Numbered from the stretch's first letter, positions 41,104-50,437 are shown. The stretch: DNA of 62,791 nucleotides from Bacteroidales bacterium (GCA_015060965.1 SUXN01000013.1:1-62791), one strand, 5' to 3'. The notes: generated from the sequence alone by a model not told the origin. Numbers and translations: made by a program.

Positions 41104-43551
41104 ATGACTATGCAGCAAAATGAGAATATGACAACTCCATTGGTTGAGGAAGAAGAGTTTGATATAAGGAAAATTTTCTCTTATGCCATTGCTTATTGGA
41201 AGTTGATAGTTGTTTTTGTGGCCCTTTGCCTCGTTGCGGCATTTGCTTATTTGCGTGTTGCTGTGCCTAAATATCAGGTAACGGCGAAAATTCTTCTGCA
41301 AGACAAGAATAAGGGATCATTCTCGTCATCGGCTGATATGCTTGCCGATTTTGGATTTCAGGCACAGAATACAAATGCCGAGAATGAAATGGAGGTCATG
41401 AGGTCTATGTCTGTAGTACGTGGGGCTGTGGCTAAGAGTGGGTTGAATGTGTCTTATATGATACCAGGCGTCATAAATAAGCCTATATATAAAGAGGCCA
41501 GCCCTGTATTTGTGACTTATGGCATATCTGTTCCGGGTGATGTCCCGATGGATTCTTTGACAAAATTGCATTCTCCTATAAAGATGCTTTTCCACTTTGA
41601 CGGAAACGGAAAGGCAGAATTGGAGTACAGTTGTTATGTGGGTGGTTCAAGTGAACCTCAGGAATTTAAAACAAGCATAACCTCGTATCCGTATATCTTG
41701 AATACTCCTTTGGGTAATGTGTTGGTTGAGGAAAACGAGGCTGCCGGGAATATGGCCGGTGAGCTGTTGGTCACCTTGAATCCGTTGGAAAGTGTGGCTC
41801 TCTCTTATATGTCGGCATTGAATATTGCTCCGGTATCAAAGAATTCGTCAGTGGCGGTCCTTGCAATCAATACTCCGTTGCCGAAAAACGGAATGGAGTT
41901 CCTCGATGCTGTTATTGAGAATTATAATTATGTGACAAATGAGGAGAAACGTCAGGTTGCACGTCAGACAGAGGCCTTCATCATTGAGCGTATCGATTCT
42001 TTGAGTAAGGAACTTGTCGTAATGGAGACAAGACTCTCCGATTATAAGAAGAAGAATGAACTTATTGATCCTAAGCTGGATGCGCCTCAGGTAAGCTTGA
42101 ACAAAACCGAGTATACAAAGCAGGTCGAGGAGATAGACCTGATGCTCAAGTCTTCAAAGTTCCTCAAGGACTTCGTACACAATCCCGAGAATGACCTGAA
42201 AGTCATTCCTACGACATTCGGCCTAACGATTGACCAGTCGCTGGTGGCGCTCATTACCAATTATAATAAGGAGGTTATCGAGCTCAATCAGTTGCAGTTA
42301 TCGGCAACGGGAGATAACCCCTTGCTCAAGAATGCGACGGTGCGTGTGCAGCAGTTGCAGTCGGATCTTCGTGTAGCGATAGATGCTTTCGACCGCTCTT
42401 TGCATCTTCAGCGTGATGCTATAGCAACTCTGTTGGCCGGTTATACATCCCGTTATGAGCAGTCTCCCGATATCGAGCGTGAACTTGTGACAATTGAGCG
42501 TGAGTGTGCAATCAAGTCCGAACTTTATGTGATGTTGCTTCAGAAATACGAAGAGAATGCGCTCAGTCTGGCTGTCACTTCAAACAACCTTAGGTGTATC
42601 GACAGCCCGTTGCTTGTAGGCCGTGTTGCTCCAAACAGCAAGATGATATTCCTCGTTGCGCTGTTCGTGGGTCTTTTGATTCCTGCAGCAATAATATATG
42701 TACGTGAATCGATGCGTACCCAATTGACAATCAATGACGATTTGTCAACATTGACATCGTTGCCTTGTGTCGGAAACATCCCTGTAAAGCACTCTGTCAA
42801 GGGTGAGCGCAGCAAGGCTGTTGTCGTTGTGCGTAACAAGAACGATATTATGGCCGAGGCTTTCCGTACGCTTCGTACGAACCTTCAGTTTGTAATGAAG
42901 AAATCTACAGGAAAGGTCGTCATGTTTACGTCAACTACCTCTGGTGAGGGTAAGACTTTTGTTGCTTCAAACCTTGCCATGAGTGTTGCTTTGCTCGGAA
43001 AGAAGGTGCTTCTTATGGGTCTTGACATACGACGTCCACGCCTTGCCGAGATGTTCGGGTTCAACAAGCATGACGAGGGTATAACAAGTTATCTGGCTGC
43101 GGACGAGAAGGATACTGATATTCTTGACCGTGCTATCAGGCCTTCGGGTATTGAGGAGAACCTTGATATCCTGCCTGCAGGTATTGTTCCTCCAAACCCG
43201 GCGGAGTTGCTTGCCCGTCCTAATATGGATAAGGCTATCGAATACCTCAGTACAAAGTACGATTACATAATTCTTGATACAGCGCCGGTTGCTTTGGTTA
43301 CCGATTCAATGATTATCAGTCGAGTGGCAGATGTGGTGGCATATGTGGCGCGTCTTGATTATACACAGAAAGCCGACATCAAGTATCTTAACAGTATTGT
43401 AGCCGAAGGCAAGCTGGAGAATGTTTCTTTGGTTGTCAATGGTGAGGATGTCAAGAAAAAGATGTACGGTTATGTAAGTACTCGCCGTGGTAGCAACAGA
43501 TATGTCGGCTATGGTTATATCTCAAACGAGGAGCAGGCGAAAAAGAAGTGA
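41104..43551 (+). CDS. Wzc-like chain-length regulator and tyrosine autokinase
   Basis: Inner-membrane protein of 815 aa. The N-terminal Wzz domain has transmembrane helices near residues 35-55 and 515-535, with periplasmic coiled coil between (TEAFIIERIDSLSKEL onward). A GNVR-like region precedes helix two. The cytoplasmic BY-kinase domain has Walker A TTSGEGKTFVASNLA, Walker A' VLLMGLDIRRP and Walker B YDYIILDTAPV. The tail has a tyrosine cluster (MYGYVSTRRGSNRYVGYGYI), the autophosphorylation sites. Kinase state is thought to control polymer length and export through Wza. Start chosen at 41104; ATG codons at 41110 and 41128 are alternatives. Confidence 0.93.
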   Translation: MTMQQNENMTTPLVEEEEFDIRKIFSYAIAYWKLIVVFVALCLVAAFAYLRVAVPKYQVTAKILLQDKNKGSFSSSADMLADFGFQAQNTNAENEMEVMRSMSVVRGAVAKSGLNVSYMIPGVINKPIYKEASPVFVTYGISVPGDVPMDSLTKLHSPIKMLFHFDGNGKAELEYSCYVGGSSEPQEFKTSITSYPYILNTPLGNVLVEENEAAGNMAGELLVTLNPLESVALSYMSALNIAPVSKNSSVAVLAINTPLPKNGMEFLDAVIENYNYVTNEEKRQVARQTEAFIIERIDSLSKELVVMETRLSDYKKKNELIDPKLDAPQVSLNKTEYTKQVEEIDLMLKSSKFLKDFVHNPENDLKVIPTTFGLTIDQSLVALITNYNKEVIELNQLQLSATGDNPLLKNATVRVQQLQSDLRVAIDAFDRSLHLQRDAIATLLAGYTSRYEQSPDIERELVTIERECAIKSELYVMLLQKYEENALSLAVTSNNLRCIDSPLLVGRVAPNSKMIFLVALFVGLLIPAAIIYVRESMRTQLTINDDLSTLTSLPCVGNIPVKHSVKGERSKAVVVVRNKNDIMAEAFRTLRTNLQFVMKKSTGKVVMFTSTTSGEGKTFVASNLAMSVALLGKKVLLMGLDIRRPRLAEMFGFNKHDEGITSYLAADEKDTDILDRAIRPSGIEENLDILPAGIVPPNPAELLARPNMDKAIEYLSTKYDYIILDTAPVALVTDSMIISRVADVVAYVARLDYTQKADIKYLNSIVAEGKLENVSLVVNGEDVKKKMYGYVSTRRGSNRYVGYGYISNEEQAKKK

Positions 43552-43630
43552 TTTTTAAGTCGCTTATATGTCATAGAACTGTTTCTGCCGACAATTTGAT
43601 GCATGATTTGAAAAAATATGTTCAAATTGG

Positions 43631-43660
43631 TTGGTAAATGAAAAAAAAACTGTACCTTTG
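43631..43660 (+). promoter_or_regulatory. Promoter of spt
   Basis: TTG at 43631-43633 and TACCTTTG at 43653-43660, 19 bp apart, 47 bp before the ATG. Confidence 0.72.
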
Positions 43661-43707
43661 CACCTTGAAACGATGATGCTTCATCTTTTCGGATAAACGT
43701 ATAAACT

Positions 43708-44895
43708 ATGAGTTTATTAAAAGAGAAATACGCTAAATATGATTTGCCGCAGCGTTTTATGGCAATGGGAGTATATCCTTATTTCCGTTGCATAGAGAGC
43801 GAACAAGACACCGAAGTGTTGATGAGTGGCAAAAAGGTTCTGATGTTTGGCTCGAACTCATATATGGGTCTTACCAATCATCCAAGAATCAAGGAGGCGG
43901 CCATAGCTGCGACTCGCAAATATGGTACCGGTTGTGCCGGTTCGCGTTTCCTTAATGGAACCTTGGATATTCACTTGCAACTGGAAAATGAACTTGCGCA
44001 GTTTGTCGGTAAAGACGAGGCGTTGGTATACTCAACAGGTTTCCAGGTGAATCTGGGTGTTCTCTCTTGTGTTACAGGCCGTAAGGATACCATTATTTGT
44101 GATGAACTTGACCATGCCTCGATTGTAGATGGCCGTCGCTTGTCGTTCTCTACTGTACGCAAGTTCAGGCATAACGACATGGAAGGTCTGGAGCGGGAAT
44201 TGCAGGCATGTGACCCGGCTACAATAAAGATGATTGTCGTTGACGGTGTCTTCAGCATGGAGGGTGATATAGCCAATCTGCCCGAAATTGTACGCCTGAA
44301 GAATAAGTACAATGCAAGCATATTCGTTGACGAGGCTCACGGATTGGGCGTTTTGGGCCGCCAAGGCCGTGGTACAGCCGACCATTTTGGTCTTACAGAC
44401 GATGTTGATTTGCTTATGGGTACATTCAGCAAGTCGTTGGCAACCATAGGCGGTTTCGTTGCAGGTGACAAGGAGGTAATAAACTATATACGCCACAACT
44501 CACGTTCGTATATGTTCAGCGCAAGCAATACTCCTGCTGCTACTGCGGCTGCGCTTGAGGCTTTGCATATCATTCAGGAAGAACCTGAAAGACTTGAGAA
44601 TTTGTGGAATATGACCAACTATACGTTGAAGAGTTTCCGCGAGATAGGTTTCGAGATAGGCAATACATCAACACCTATCATACCAATCTACATCCGCGAT
44701 ACCGACAAGACCTTCCTGGTGACAAAATTGTTGTGGGATGCCGGTGTCTTTGTCAATCCGGTTGTTCCGCCTGCATGTTCTCCGCAGGATACTCTCATTC
44801 GCTTCTCTCTTATGGCTACCCATACAAAGGAGCAGATAGACAGGGCAATGGAGATAATGGTACCTATCTTCAAACAGTTGGAGATTATAAAGTAA
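43708..44895 (+). CDS. spt: Serine palmitoyltransferase
   Basis: PLP enzyme of 395 aa in the alpha-oxoamine synthase family. In Bacteroidales this form joins serine and a fatty acyl-CoA to make 3-ketosphinganine, the first step of sphingolipid synthesis. The start (LLKEKYAKYDLPQRFMAMGVYPYFR) and VLMFGSNSYMGLTNHPRI match the Bacteroides SPT. DEAHGLGVLG and GTFSKSLATIGGFVAG, with the PLP-binding lysine, are the catalytic motifs. KBL (AKB ligase) and BioF share the fold, but the N-terminus favours SPT. It has its own promoter after the Wza/Wzc pair. Confidence 0.9.
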   Translation: MSLLKEKYAKYDLPQRFMAMGVYPYFRCIESEQDTEVLMSGKKVLMFGSNSYMGLTNHPRIKEAAIAATRKYGTGCAGSRFLNGTLDIHLQLENELAQFVGKDEALVYSTGFQVNLGVLSCVTGRKDTIICDELDHASIVDGRRLSFSTVRKFRHNDMEGLERELQACDPATIKMIVVDGVFSMEGDIANLPEIVRLKNKYNASIFVDEAHGLGVLGRQGRGTADHFGLTDDVDLLMGTFSKSLATIGGFVAGDKEVINYIRHNSRSYMFSASNTPAATAAALEALHIIQEEPERLENLWNMTNYTLKSFREIGFEIGNTSTPIIPIYIRDTDKTFLVTKLLWDAGVFVNPVVPPACSPQDTLIRFSLMATHTKEQIDRAMEIMVPIFKQLEIIK

Positions 44896-44911
44896 AAAAA
44901 GATAAAGTTTT

Positions 44912-44984
44912 CGGGGTGTAGCGCAGTTGGTAGCGCATCTGGTTTGGGACCAGGGGGTCGCAGGTTCGAATCCTGTCACCCCGA
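44912..44984 (+). tRNA. tRNA-Pro (UGG)
   Basis: Cloverleaf of 73 nt: acceptor arms CGGGGTG and CACCCCG with discriminator A, anticodon loop TTTGGGA with anticodon TGG and T arm GGTTCGAATCC. CCA is not encoded. It begins 16 nt after the spt stop codon and may be cotranscribed with it. Confidence 0.97.
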
Positions 44985-45064
44985 CAACTTTTCAAAGAGT
45001 GTCTATGATTGACGGGCAAGGCACTTGATATAGATTGTTCTGATTACAGTCGTTATCCGTTATT

Positions 45065-45137
45065 CGGGGTGTAGCGCAGTTGGTAGCGCATCTGGTTTGG
45101 GACCAGGGGGTCGCAGGTTCGAATCCTGTCACCCCGA
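45065..45137 (+). tRNA. tRNA-Pro (UGG), second identical copy
   Basis: All 73 nt are the same as the first copy, 80 bp upstream. The identity extends only two to four bases into each flank. A terminator follows directly. Confidence 0.97.
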
Positions 45138-45142
45138 CAAGG

Positions 45143-45178
45143 AATCTCGCAAGAAACATTCTTGCGAGATTTTCTTTT
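45143..45178 (+). terminator. Terminator of the tRNA-Pro pair
   Basis: AATCTCGCAAG with CTTGCGAGATT, then TTCTTTT. Confidence 0.88.
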
Positions 45179-45477
45179 GTATAGGATTATTTGTTTTTTG
45201 GATGGCGACAGAGTGTAGGTCACCTGCAAACTATTGGGCAACGTAAAATCCTGAGTGACTCTGGAGAAGAGAGCAACGGAGCGAAATTACTATTGCAATG
45301 AAAATTCGTTGGCCAAGAGGGCGGGCTGCCTACCTGTCATTCTGAGCGAAGCGAAGAATCTCAAACTGAAGTGCTGAAGTCAAGCATCTTAAAATCCGGC
45401 AGCTGGACAAAAAGTAGGATAAAACCTCTGTAATCATCTGGTATACAAATCTTTGCAAAGATTATCATCGGTATGCT
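45179..45477. other. Gene-free stretch with repeat remnants
   Basis: No gene seen. CACCTGCAAACTAT (about 45220-45234) recurs near 62700, and CTGTCATTCTGAGCGAAGCGAAG (45336 on, 23 bp) resembles the GGGATGAC module of the dispersed elements. Confidence 0.4.
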
Positions 45478-45522
45478 AAAAAATATCCGTGCTATGCGTT
45501 GACGCATAGCACGGATATTTAA
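45478..45522 (-). terminator. Terminator of the rplY-pth-hslR operon
   Basis: A perfect 18-bp stem (AAATATCCGTGCTATGCG and complement) with a four-base loop; a T-run follows on the minus strand. Confidence 0.93.
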
Positions 45523-45550
45523 GTTGCAGGTCAACCAGATTATTCTCTGT

Positions 45551-45970
45551 TTATAGCTCGTCAAAATCGAACTCGTCAAAATCGCTGTCGTAGCTCTCTT
45601 CAACAAACATGTCAAGGTCGCGTCGTTCCTTCTTTGTGGGACGTCCTGTACCGCGTGCGCGGCCCACGAATCCGCTCATCCTGCTCATCTCAAGAATCTC
45701 GTACTGCTCCTGAGGCGTTACGTTCTCCATCAGTTCCGGTACAAGCTTTGCTCCTACACGGTGTTCTGCGCATTGAAGGACCTTGAAAGAGTAGGTCACA
45801 GGTGCTTTCTTTACGTTCACGATATCTCCTACACGTACGTTGTGTGCAGGCTTCGCTGTGCGGTCACCTATGCTGATGTGTCCTTTCTTGCAGGCTTCCG
45901 CCGCTATGCTGCGTGTCTTGTATATGCGCACAGCCCATAACCATTTGTCTATACGTGCCTGGTCACTCAT
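45551..45970 (-). CDS. hslR: Hsp15-like S4-domain RNA-binding protein
   Basis: Protein of 139 aa. The S4 domain ([45 protein letters not shown]) is that of Hsp15, a heat-inducible factor that binds 50S subunits carrying stalled nascent chains and helps recycle them. The C-terminus is strongly acidic ([16 protein letters not shown]), unlike the basic tail of E. coli Hsp15. Its first eight bases overlap the end of pth, a release-related gene, which fits a role in ribosome rescue. Confidence 0.88.
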   Translation of the reverse strand: MSDQARIDKWLWAVRIYKTRSIAAEACKKGHISIGDRTAKPAHNVRVGDIVNVKKAPVTYSFKVLQCAEHRVGAKLVPELMENVTPQEQYEILEMSRMSGFVGRARGTGRPTKKERRDLDMFVEESYDSDFDEFDFDEL

Positions 45971-46559
45971 TGTTCTCGCGTGGTTTGTTGCCGTTGCCCT
46001 TCTTGTTGAACTGGTTCATTGTGCGGGCAAGGCCGGTGAAGCAGAAACTCTTGATTATTTCAGTTGTGGTTTCCAGCTGCTCGTCAACGGCTTTCTGCTC
46101 TTCGCTGTCAAATGCTCCAAGTACAAAGTTGACCTGGTGTCCTTTGCTGAATTCGTTGCCTATGCCAAAGCGCAGTCTGGCGTAGTTTGTTGTTCCCAGT
46201 GTTGCTGCAATATGCTTTAGTCCGTTATGTCCTCCGTCGCTGCCTTGCCCCTTTAGGCGCAGTGCTCCTACGGGCAGTGCGAGGTCATCGACTATTATCA
46301 GTACGTTTTCCAAAGGAATCTTCTCTTGTTGCATCCAGTAACGCACGGCGTTTCCGCTGAGGTTCATGTATGTCGATGGCTTCAGGAGGATGAGCTTGCG
46401 TCCGCGCACCGATGCCTCGGCGACAAATCCGTATCGCTTGTCCTGAAAAGAAGTATTGGATGCCTTTGCAAAGGCATCCAATACTGTAAAACCGATGTTG
46501 TGGCGGGTTCCCTCGTACTCTGTTCCGATGTTGCCCAATCCTACAATCAAATATTTCAT
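45963..46559 (-). CDS. pth: Peptidyl-tRNA hydrolase
   Basis: Enzyme of 198 aa that frees tRNA from peptidyl-tRNA dropped by ribosomes. Active-site residues N10 and H20 are in [19 protein letters not shown], and [12 protein letters not shown] and [16 protein letters not shown] give the Met/Asp positions; [12 protein letters not shown] gives the later asparagine. It lies between rplY and hslR in a translation-quality operon, with 14 bp to rplY and an 8-bp overlap with hslR. Confidence 0.96.
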   Translation of the reverse strand: MKYLIVGLGNIGTEYEGTRHNIGFTVLDAFAKASNTSFQDKRYGFVAEASVRGRKLILLKPSTYMNLSGNAVRYWMQQEKIPLENVLIIVDDLALPVGALRLKGQGSDGGHNGLKHIAATLGTTNYARLRFGIGNEFSKGHQVNFVLGAFDSEEQKAVDEQLETTTEIIKSFCFTGLARTMNQFNKKGNGNKPRENNE

Positions 46560-46573
46560 CTGCTCGGGTTCAA

Positions 46574-47152
46574 TTACTTCTTAGCGGCTGCTGCGGCTGC
46601 TGCAGAAGCACGTGTTGTCTTGACAGAAGCAACGAGTGACTCCTTGACTGTAACGAGCTCAAGACCCTCGTAAGAGAGGTCGCCAACCTTGATTGACTTG
46701 CCAAGGCCGAGTGATGTTACGTCAACAGTAAGGATCTCGGGGATTGCAGTGTAGATAGCCTTAACCTTGAGGTAGCGCTGAACCTGAACGAGCTTACCAC
46801 CGGCGCGTACACCGTCTGCAAGACCCTCGAGCTTAACAGGAACTGCCATAACGATGGGCTTCTCATCTGTTACCTGATAGAAATCTACGTGGAGGATAGT
46901 ATCCTTTACTGGGTGGAACTGGATATCCTTCATGATAGCCTTTACAGCCTTGCCGTCGATTGTGAGGTCAACAACGTGGATGTCTGGAGTGTAAACGAGC
47001 TTGCGGAGGCTCTCTACTGGCACGCTGAATGCCTTTGCCTCTTTTTCTACACCGTAAAGGTTACAAGGTACGAGACCTGCGTTGCGCAATGCGTTGGTAG
47101 CCTTCTTGCCTACCTCGGTTCTGCTTGAACCTGAAATGCTGATTGATTTCAT
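46574..47152 (-). CDS. rplY: 50S ribosomal protein L25, long (CTC) form
   Basis: Protein of 192 aa that binds 5S rRNA; the N-terminal half ([29 protein letters not shown]) is the L25 core and the second half is the TL5/CTC beta domain ([26 protein letters not shown]). The tail is alanine- and lysine-rich ([10 protein letters not shown]). A good minus-strand promoter is present upstream. It is the first gene of rplY-pth-hslR. Confidence 0.96.
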   Translation of the reverse strand: MKSISISGSSRTEVGKKATNALRNAGLVPCNLYGVEKEAKAFSVPVESLRKLVYTPDIHVVDLTIDGKAVKAIMKDIQFHPVKDTILHVDFYQVTDEKPIVMAVPVKLEGLADGVRAGGKLVQVQRYLKVKAIYTAIPEILTVDVTSLGLGKSIKVGDLSYEGLELVTVKESLVASVKTTRASAAAAAAAKK

Positions 47153-47230
47153 AATAAAAATGTGTTACTCTAAATTAAGATTAATGATTCTGCTTAATTC
47201 GCCATCACACGATGTCTCTAAAAGCGGGTG

Positions 47231-47261
47231 CAAAGATACGGCTAATTTGTGGAAAAAACAA
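47231..47261 (-). promoter_or_regulatory. Promoter of rplY-pth-hslR
   Basis: On the minus strand TTG (47259-47261), 20 bp, TATCTTTG (47231-47238), leaving a leader of about 70 nt. Confidence 0.75.
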
Positions 47262-47397
47262 GTGTTGTGGACTTAAACCGTCAAAGCTGCTTCGTTTTTT
47301 GCTTCATTCACTGTTTTATCCGCTTTTAAAGGTAATGTGTATAAAAAAGTAGCTCTACTGCATCGGCAATAGAGCTACCATATGAAGGTTACTTGAT

Positions 47398-47754
47398 TCA
47401 GAATTCAATATCAATGCTTGTGCTGCTTTCCTGTGCGGGCTCAATGCTGTCGGTGTAGCGGGGTACGTATTCACCCTGTTCTGCGACAACAAAGTCAATG
47501 GCCTCCTTCAGGCTGTTTGCGAACTTTGTGAAGTCTTCACGGTAGAGGAAGATCTTGTGCTTCTCGAATGTTACAGTTGCATTCTCGCCCTCTCCATTGA
47601 CGATTTTCTTGCTCTCGGTTATCGAGAGGTACATCTCGTCCTTGCGGTTCTTCTTGACGTCAATGTAGTAGATTCTTTTACCTGCCTTGATGGTCTGTGA
47701 ATGTACAATCTCCTTTTCGTTCTCATTCATACCGCTCTTCTTGTAGTCTTCCAT
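47398..47754 (-). CDS. PUR-domain (DUF3276) nucleic-acid-binding protein
   Basis: Protein of 118 aa. The segment KAGKRIYYIDVKKNRKDEMYLSITESKK and VTFEKHKIFLYREDFTKFANSLKEAIDFV match the PUR repeat of DUF3276, found in Bacteroidota and spirochaetes and related to eukaryotic Pur-alpha, which binds purine-rich single-stranded DNA or RNA. Cellular role unknown. An acidic or serine-rich tail closes the protein. It stands alone, divergent from nusB. Confidence 0.87.
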   Translation of the reverse strand: MEDYKKSGMNENEKEIVHSQTIKAGKRIYYIDVKKNRKDEMYLSITESKKIVNGEGENATVTFEKHKIFLYREDFTKFANSLKEAIDFVVAEQGEYVPRYTDSIEPAQESSTSIDIEF

Positions 47755-48067
47755 CGTAATAAATGTAATTGTGTTTTTACTAAAATGTATCTTTCAGCCT
47801 CAAATTTGAACAATAATTTCCATAAATCCAATATTTTGTTAAAGAAATTTTAATATTTCTGTAATTTATTGGACTTATTGCTTGCTGTAATGAATCTTTC
47901 TGCTTGTTCTGTACGTTCTCTTTATATTGCAAAATAAGATATTGACTGAACTTTGTGTGTCGGTTCTTGTTACTTGTGTTGGATGTTTTTTAAAAATAAA
48001 TACTCCTTTTTGTTTGCGTGTGTCGCATTTTAGTGCGAACTTTGCAAAAAATCAGAAAAAGCGTTTT
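47755..48067. other. Intergenic stretch between divergent DUF3276 and nusB genes
   Basis: AT-rich, 313 bp, no gene. AACTTTG near 48039-48045 may be a weak -7 element for nusB. The reading frame of nusB stays open back to 47927, but that part lacks family features. Confidence 0.5.
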
Positions 48068-48991
48068 ATGATTAATAGAGTTCTTATCCGTCTTAAGGTT
48101 GTGCAGATTATTTATGCTTATTACAAGAATAGTGGAAAAAGCATCAAGGCTGCCGAAGATGAGGTGTTTTTCAGTTTGTCAAAGGCTTATGACCTTTACA
48201 ACCATATGTTGCTGTTGATGGTGGGTATCACACATTACGAGGCCGACCGTATCTCTTTCCTTTCAATGAAGGTAAGGCCTACAGAAAGCGACAGGAATCC
48301 GAATCTGAAATTTATCAATAACCGTTTCATTGCCCAGCTCGAGAAGAACGAGCAGTTGGTGAAGTTCGCCGAGAAAAGCAAGTTCAATTGGGTTGACAAT
48401 TCCGACCTGTTGCGTCGTCTGCTCGACAAGATTGTTGCAAGTGACGTGTATCAGGATTATATGGCAGCCGAGACATCTTCATATGAAGAGGATAAGGAGT
48501 TGTGGAGAAAACTCTACAAGATGTTCATCTTCGATAACGAGGAACTTGATACACTTCTTGAGGAACAGAGTCTCTATTGGAATGATGACAAGTCAATTGT
48601 AGATACATTTGTAGTCAAGACCATCAAGCGTTTTGAGGAGGAGAACGGTGCTTCGCAGCAGTTGTTGCCCGAGTACAAGGATGTGGCCGATATGGAGTTC
48701 GCACGTAAATTGTTCAGGGCGGCTATAGCCAATGCCGAGGAATACCGTGCCCTCATGAGTGGCTCTTCAAAGAATTGGGATATGCAGCGTCTTGCGTTCA
48801 TGGATGTTGTAATCATGCAGACAGCACTTGCCGAGATTCTCACATTTGAGGACATTCCTTTGTCTGTTACCCTCAACGAGTATGTCGAGATTGCAAAGTA
48901 CTACAGTACGGCAAAGAGCGGTTCATTTGTAAACGGATTGCTTGACTCCATTACTAAGAAACTCCGTCAGGAAGGTAAAATAAACAAGTAA
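48068..48991 (+). CDS. nusB: NusB, long Bacteroidota form
   Basis: Antitermination factor of 307 aa, about twice the length of E. coli NusB. The C-terminal part (about 180-300) is the NusB RNA-binding domain: WDMQRLAFMDVVIMQTALAEILTFEDIPLSVTLNEYVEIAKYYSTAKSGSFVNGLLDSI is diagnostic. The N-terminal part begins MINRVLIRLKVVQIIYAYYKNS, itself NusB-like, and continues with a lineage-specific insert. The ATG at 48068 is preferred to 47927. It starts a unit with yajC, 27 bp downstream. Confidence 0.92.
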   Translation: MINRVLIRLKVVQIIYAYYKNSGKSIKAAEDEVFFSLSKAYDLYNHMLLLMVGITHYEADRISFLSMKVRPTESDRNPNLKFINNRFIAQLEKNEQLVKFAEKSKFNWVDNSDLLRRLLDKIVASDVYQDYMAAETSSYEEDKELWRKLYKMFIFDNEELDTLLEEQSLYWNDDKSIVDTFVVKTIKRFEEENGASQQLLPEYKDVADMEFARKLFRAAIANAEEYRALMSGSSKNWDMQRLAFMDVVIMQTALAEILTFEDIPLSVTLNEYVEIAKYYSTAKSGSFVNGLLDSITKKLRQEGKINK

Positions 48992-49018
48992 AACAGTATA
49001 AACTTAAAATCTTATATT

Positions 49019-49330
49019 ATGGTATTTTTGAATGCAGCAGCTGCACAGGGTGGCGGTATGATGAGCACACTCCTCATGTTTGTGGTTATTATTGCTATTA
49101 TGTACTTTATGATGATCCGTCCTCAGCGCAAGCAGCAGAAGAAGATCGAGTCGTTCCGTAACGGTTTGCAGGTAGGCCAGGAGGTCGTTACCAGTGGTGG
49201 CATCTATGGCAAGATCAAGTCTATGGAGAATGGCATCGTTATGCTCGAGGTTGCCCACAACGTTGTTGTACGTGTAGACATTTCGGTTATCTACCCAAGC
49301 TCGGCCGATGCCCAGCAGGAGGTAAAATAA
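49019..49330 (+). CDS. yajC: Preprotein translocase subunit YajC
   Basis: Protein of 103 aa with one N-terminal membrane helix (LLMFVVIIAIMYFMMIRP) followed by QRKQQKKIESFRNGLQVGQEVVTSGGIYGKI, the family signature. It joins SecDF in the Sec machinery; secDF is not in the window. It sits between nusB and a YbbR-like gene. Confidence 0.95.
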   Translation: MVFLNAAAAQGGGMMSTLLMFVVIIAIMYFMMIRPQRKQQKKIESFRNGLQVGQEVVTSGGIYGKIKSMENGIVMLEVAHNVVVRVDISVIYPSSADAQQEVK

Positions 49331-49435
49331 CATTATTGTAAAGTTCATATGAGAGGTTGCGCCGGAGCTTGCTTCAGCGCAGCCTTTTTGGAAATTAAAA
49401 GGCTTCTTAGACACGATACACAATAACCGCTCTCT

Positions 49436-50437
49436 ATGTCATTCAAGAGTAAAATTAACGGGCACGACACTTTGGTGTTCATATGTTTTCTTTTTGTCTC
49501 ATTCTCGCTTTGGTTGCTGAATGCGCTGAACGAGAGGTTCGAGACTGATATAGCCGTGGATGTTGTCGTGACAAATCTGCCTGAGGGAGTCGAATTGGAG
49601 AATCAGGACGATATCACTGTCGGGATTTTTGTGCGTGACAAAGGCAGTGAACTCTTTGACTATAAATTCAGGGAAGCCCCTAAGTTGTCTATCGACTATA
49701 ATGACTTGACTGACAATGACAACGGTACTCTTACTATGCATTTTACGGCACTTGAGAACCGTGTGTCTAATGCTTTGAAACCTTCTTCTACATTCCTGCA
49801 TTTTAAAGATGACTATTTGACGTTGCAGGTAAAGAGGGAGATGGTCACGTTGCCGGTAAAACTCAATTATGATGTTGAGACAGAAAGGCATTTTGAACTT
49901 GTTGATGTAGGGACATCTGTCAAGGAGATTACGGTGGTGGCGCCGTCATCGAACGTTAAAGAATGGGAGAGTATCGATTTGCCGGAGTTTGTCATCAGAG
50001 GGCTCGATAAAGATACATCGTTCTCCTTCTCTCTTCCCCGTAGAAAATATTTCAGCTACCAGCCAGATGTGATAGATGTCCATCTTGCTGTGGCTCCTTA
50101 TGTCAGCCGTAAGGTGACGCGCCATGTGAATGTTGTCAACAGGCTTTTTGACATTGACCTCGCAGACCATTATGATATCCCGGATTCTGTCCAAGTGTCA
50201 TACCTTGCTCCTTCCGCTGTCGCCGATAGGGTGACGGATGAAGATTTCAGGGTTGAACTTGATTTTGTTGAACTGACGGGGGGGCAGAGTGACAGTGTGT
50301 ATTTCAAGATATCTTCCTGTCCGTTCTCGGTGGAGAATGGCGATGTCATAATCACTCCGGGATTTGTGTGTCGCAAAAAGTTTCCTCAGCAGTGGGGTGG
50401 TCTTTTAAAACAGATAGCTAATGGGAAATTGTATTAA
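49436..50437 (+). CDS. YbbR-like domain protein
   Basis: Protein of 333 aa with an N-terminal membrane helix (TLVFICFLFVSFSLWLLNAL) and an extracytoplasmic beta-rich part. DIAVDVVVTNLPEGVELENQDDITVGIFVRDKG is close to YbbR repeats. In Firmicutes YbbR/CdaR controls the diadenylate cyclase CdaA; no cyclase gene is here, so this role is not assumed. It overlaps coaE by 17 bp, in the order yajC-ybbR-coaE known from other Bacteroidales. Confidence 0.75.
   Translation: MSFKSKINGHDTLVFICFLFVSFSLWLLNALNERFETDIAVDVVVTNLPEGVELENQDDITVGIFVRDKGSELFDYKFREAPKLSIDYNDLTDNDNGTLTMHFTALENRVSNALKPSSTFLHFKDDYLTLQVKREMVTLPVKLNYDVETERHFELVDVGTSVKEITVVAPSSNVKEWESIDLPEFVIRGLDKDTSFSFSLPRRKYFSYQPDVIDVHLAVAPYVSRKVTRHVNVVNRLFDIDLADHYDIPDSVQVSYLAPSAVADRVTDEDFRVELDFVELTGGQSDSVYFKISSCPFSVENGDVIITPGFVCRKKFPQQWGGLLKQIANGKLY

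Noticed and set aside
40302..43551. Capsule biosynthesis cluster
   Set aside because: Only the export pair is present; no glycosyltransferases, Wzx or Wzy.
45448..45463. Perfect 16-bp palindrome AATCTTTGCAAAGATT
   Set aside because: Short, AT-rich and alone; it resembles two facing -7 elements but no gene fits and no second copy was seen.
47927..48067. Extended N-terminus of NusB
   Set aside because: Cys/Phe-rich residues unlike the family, and the ATG at 48068 gives the conserved start.
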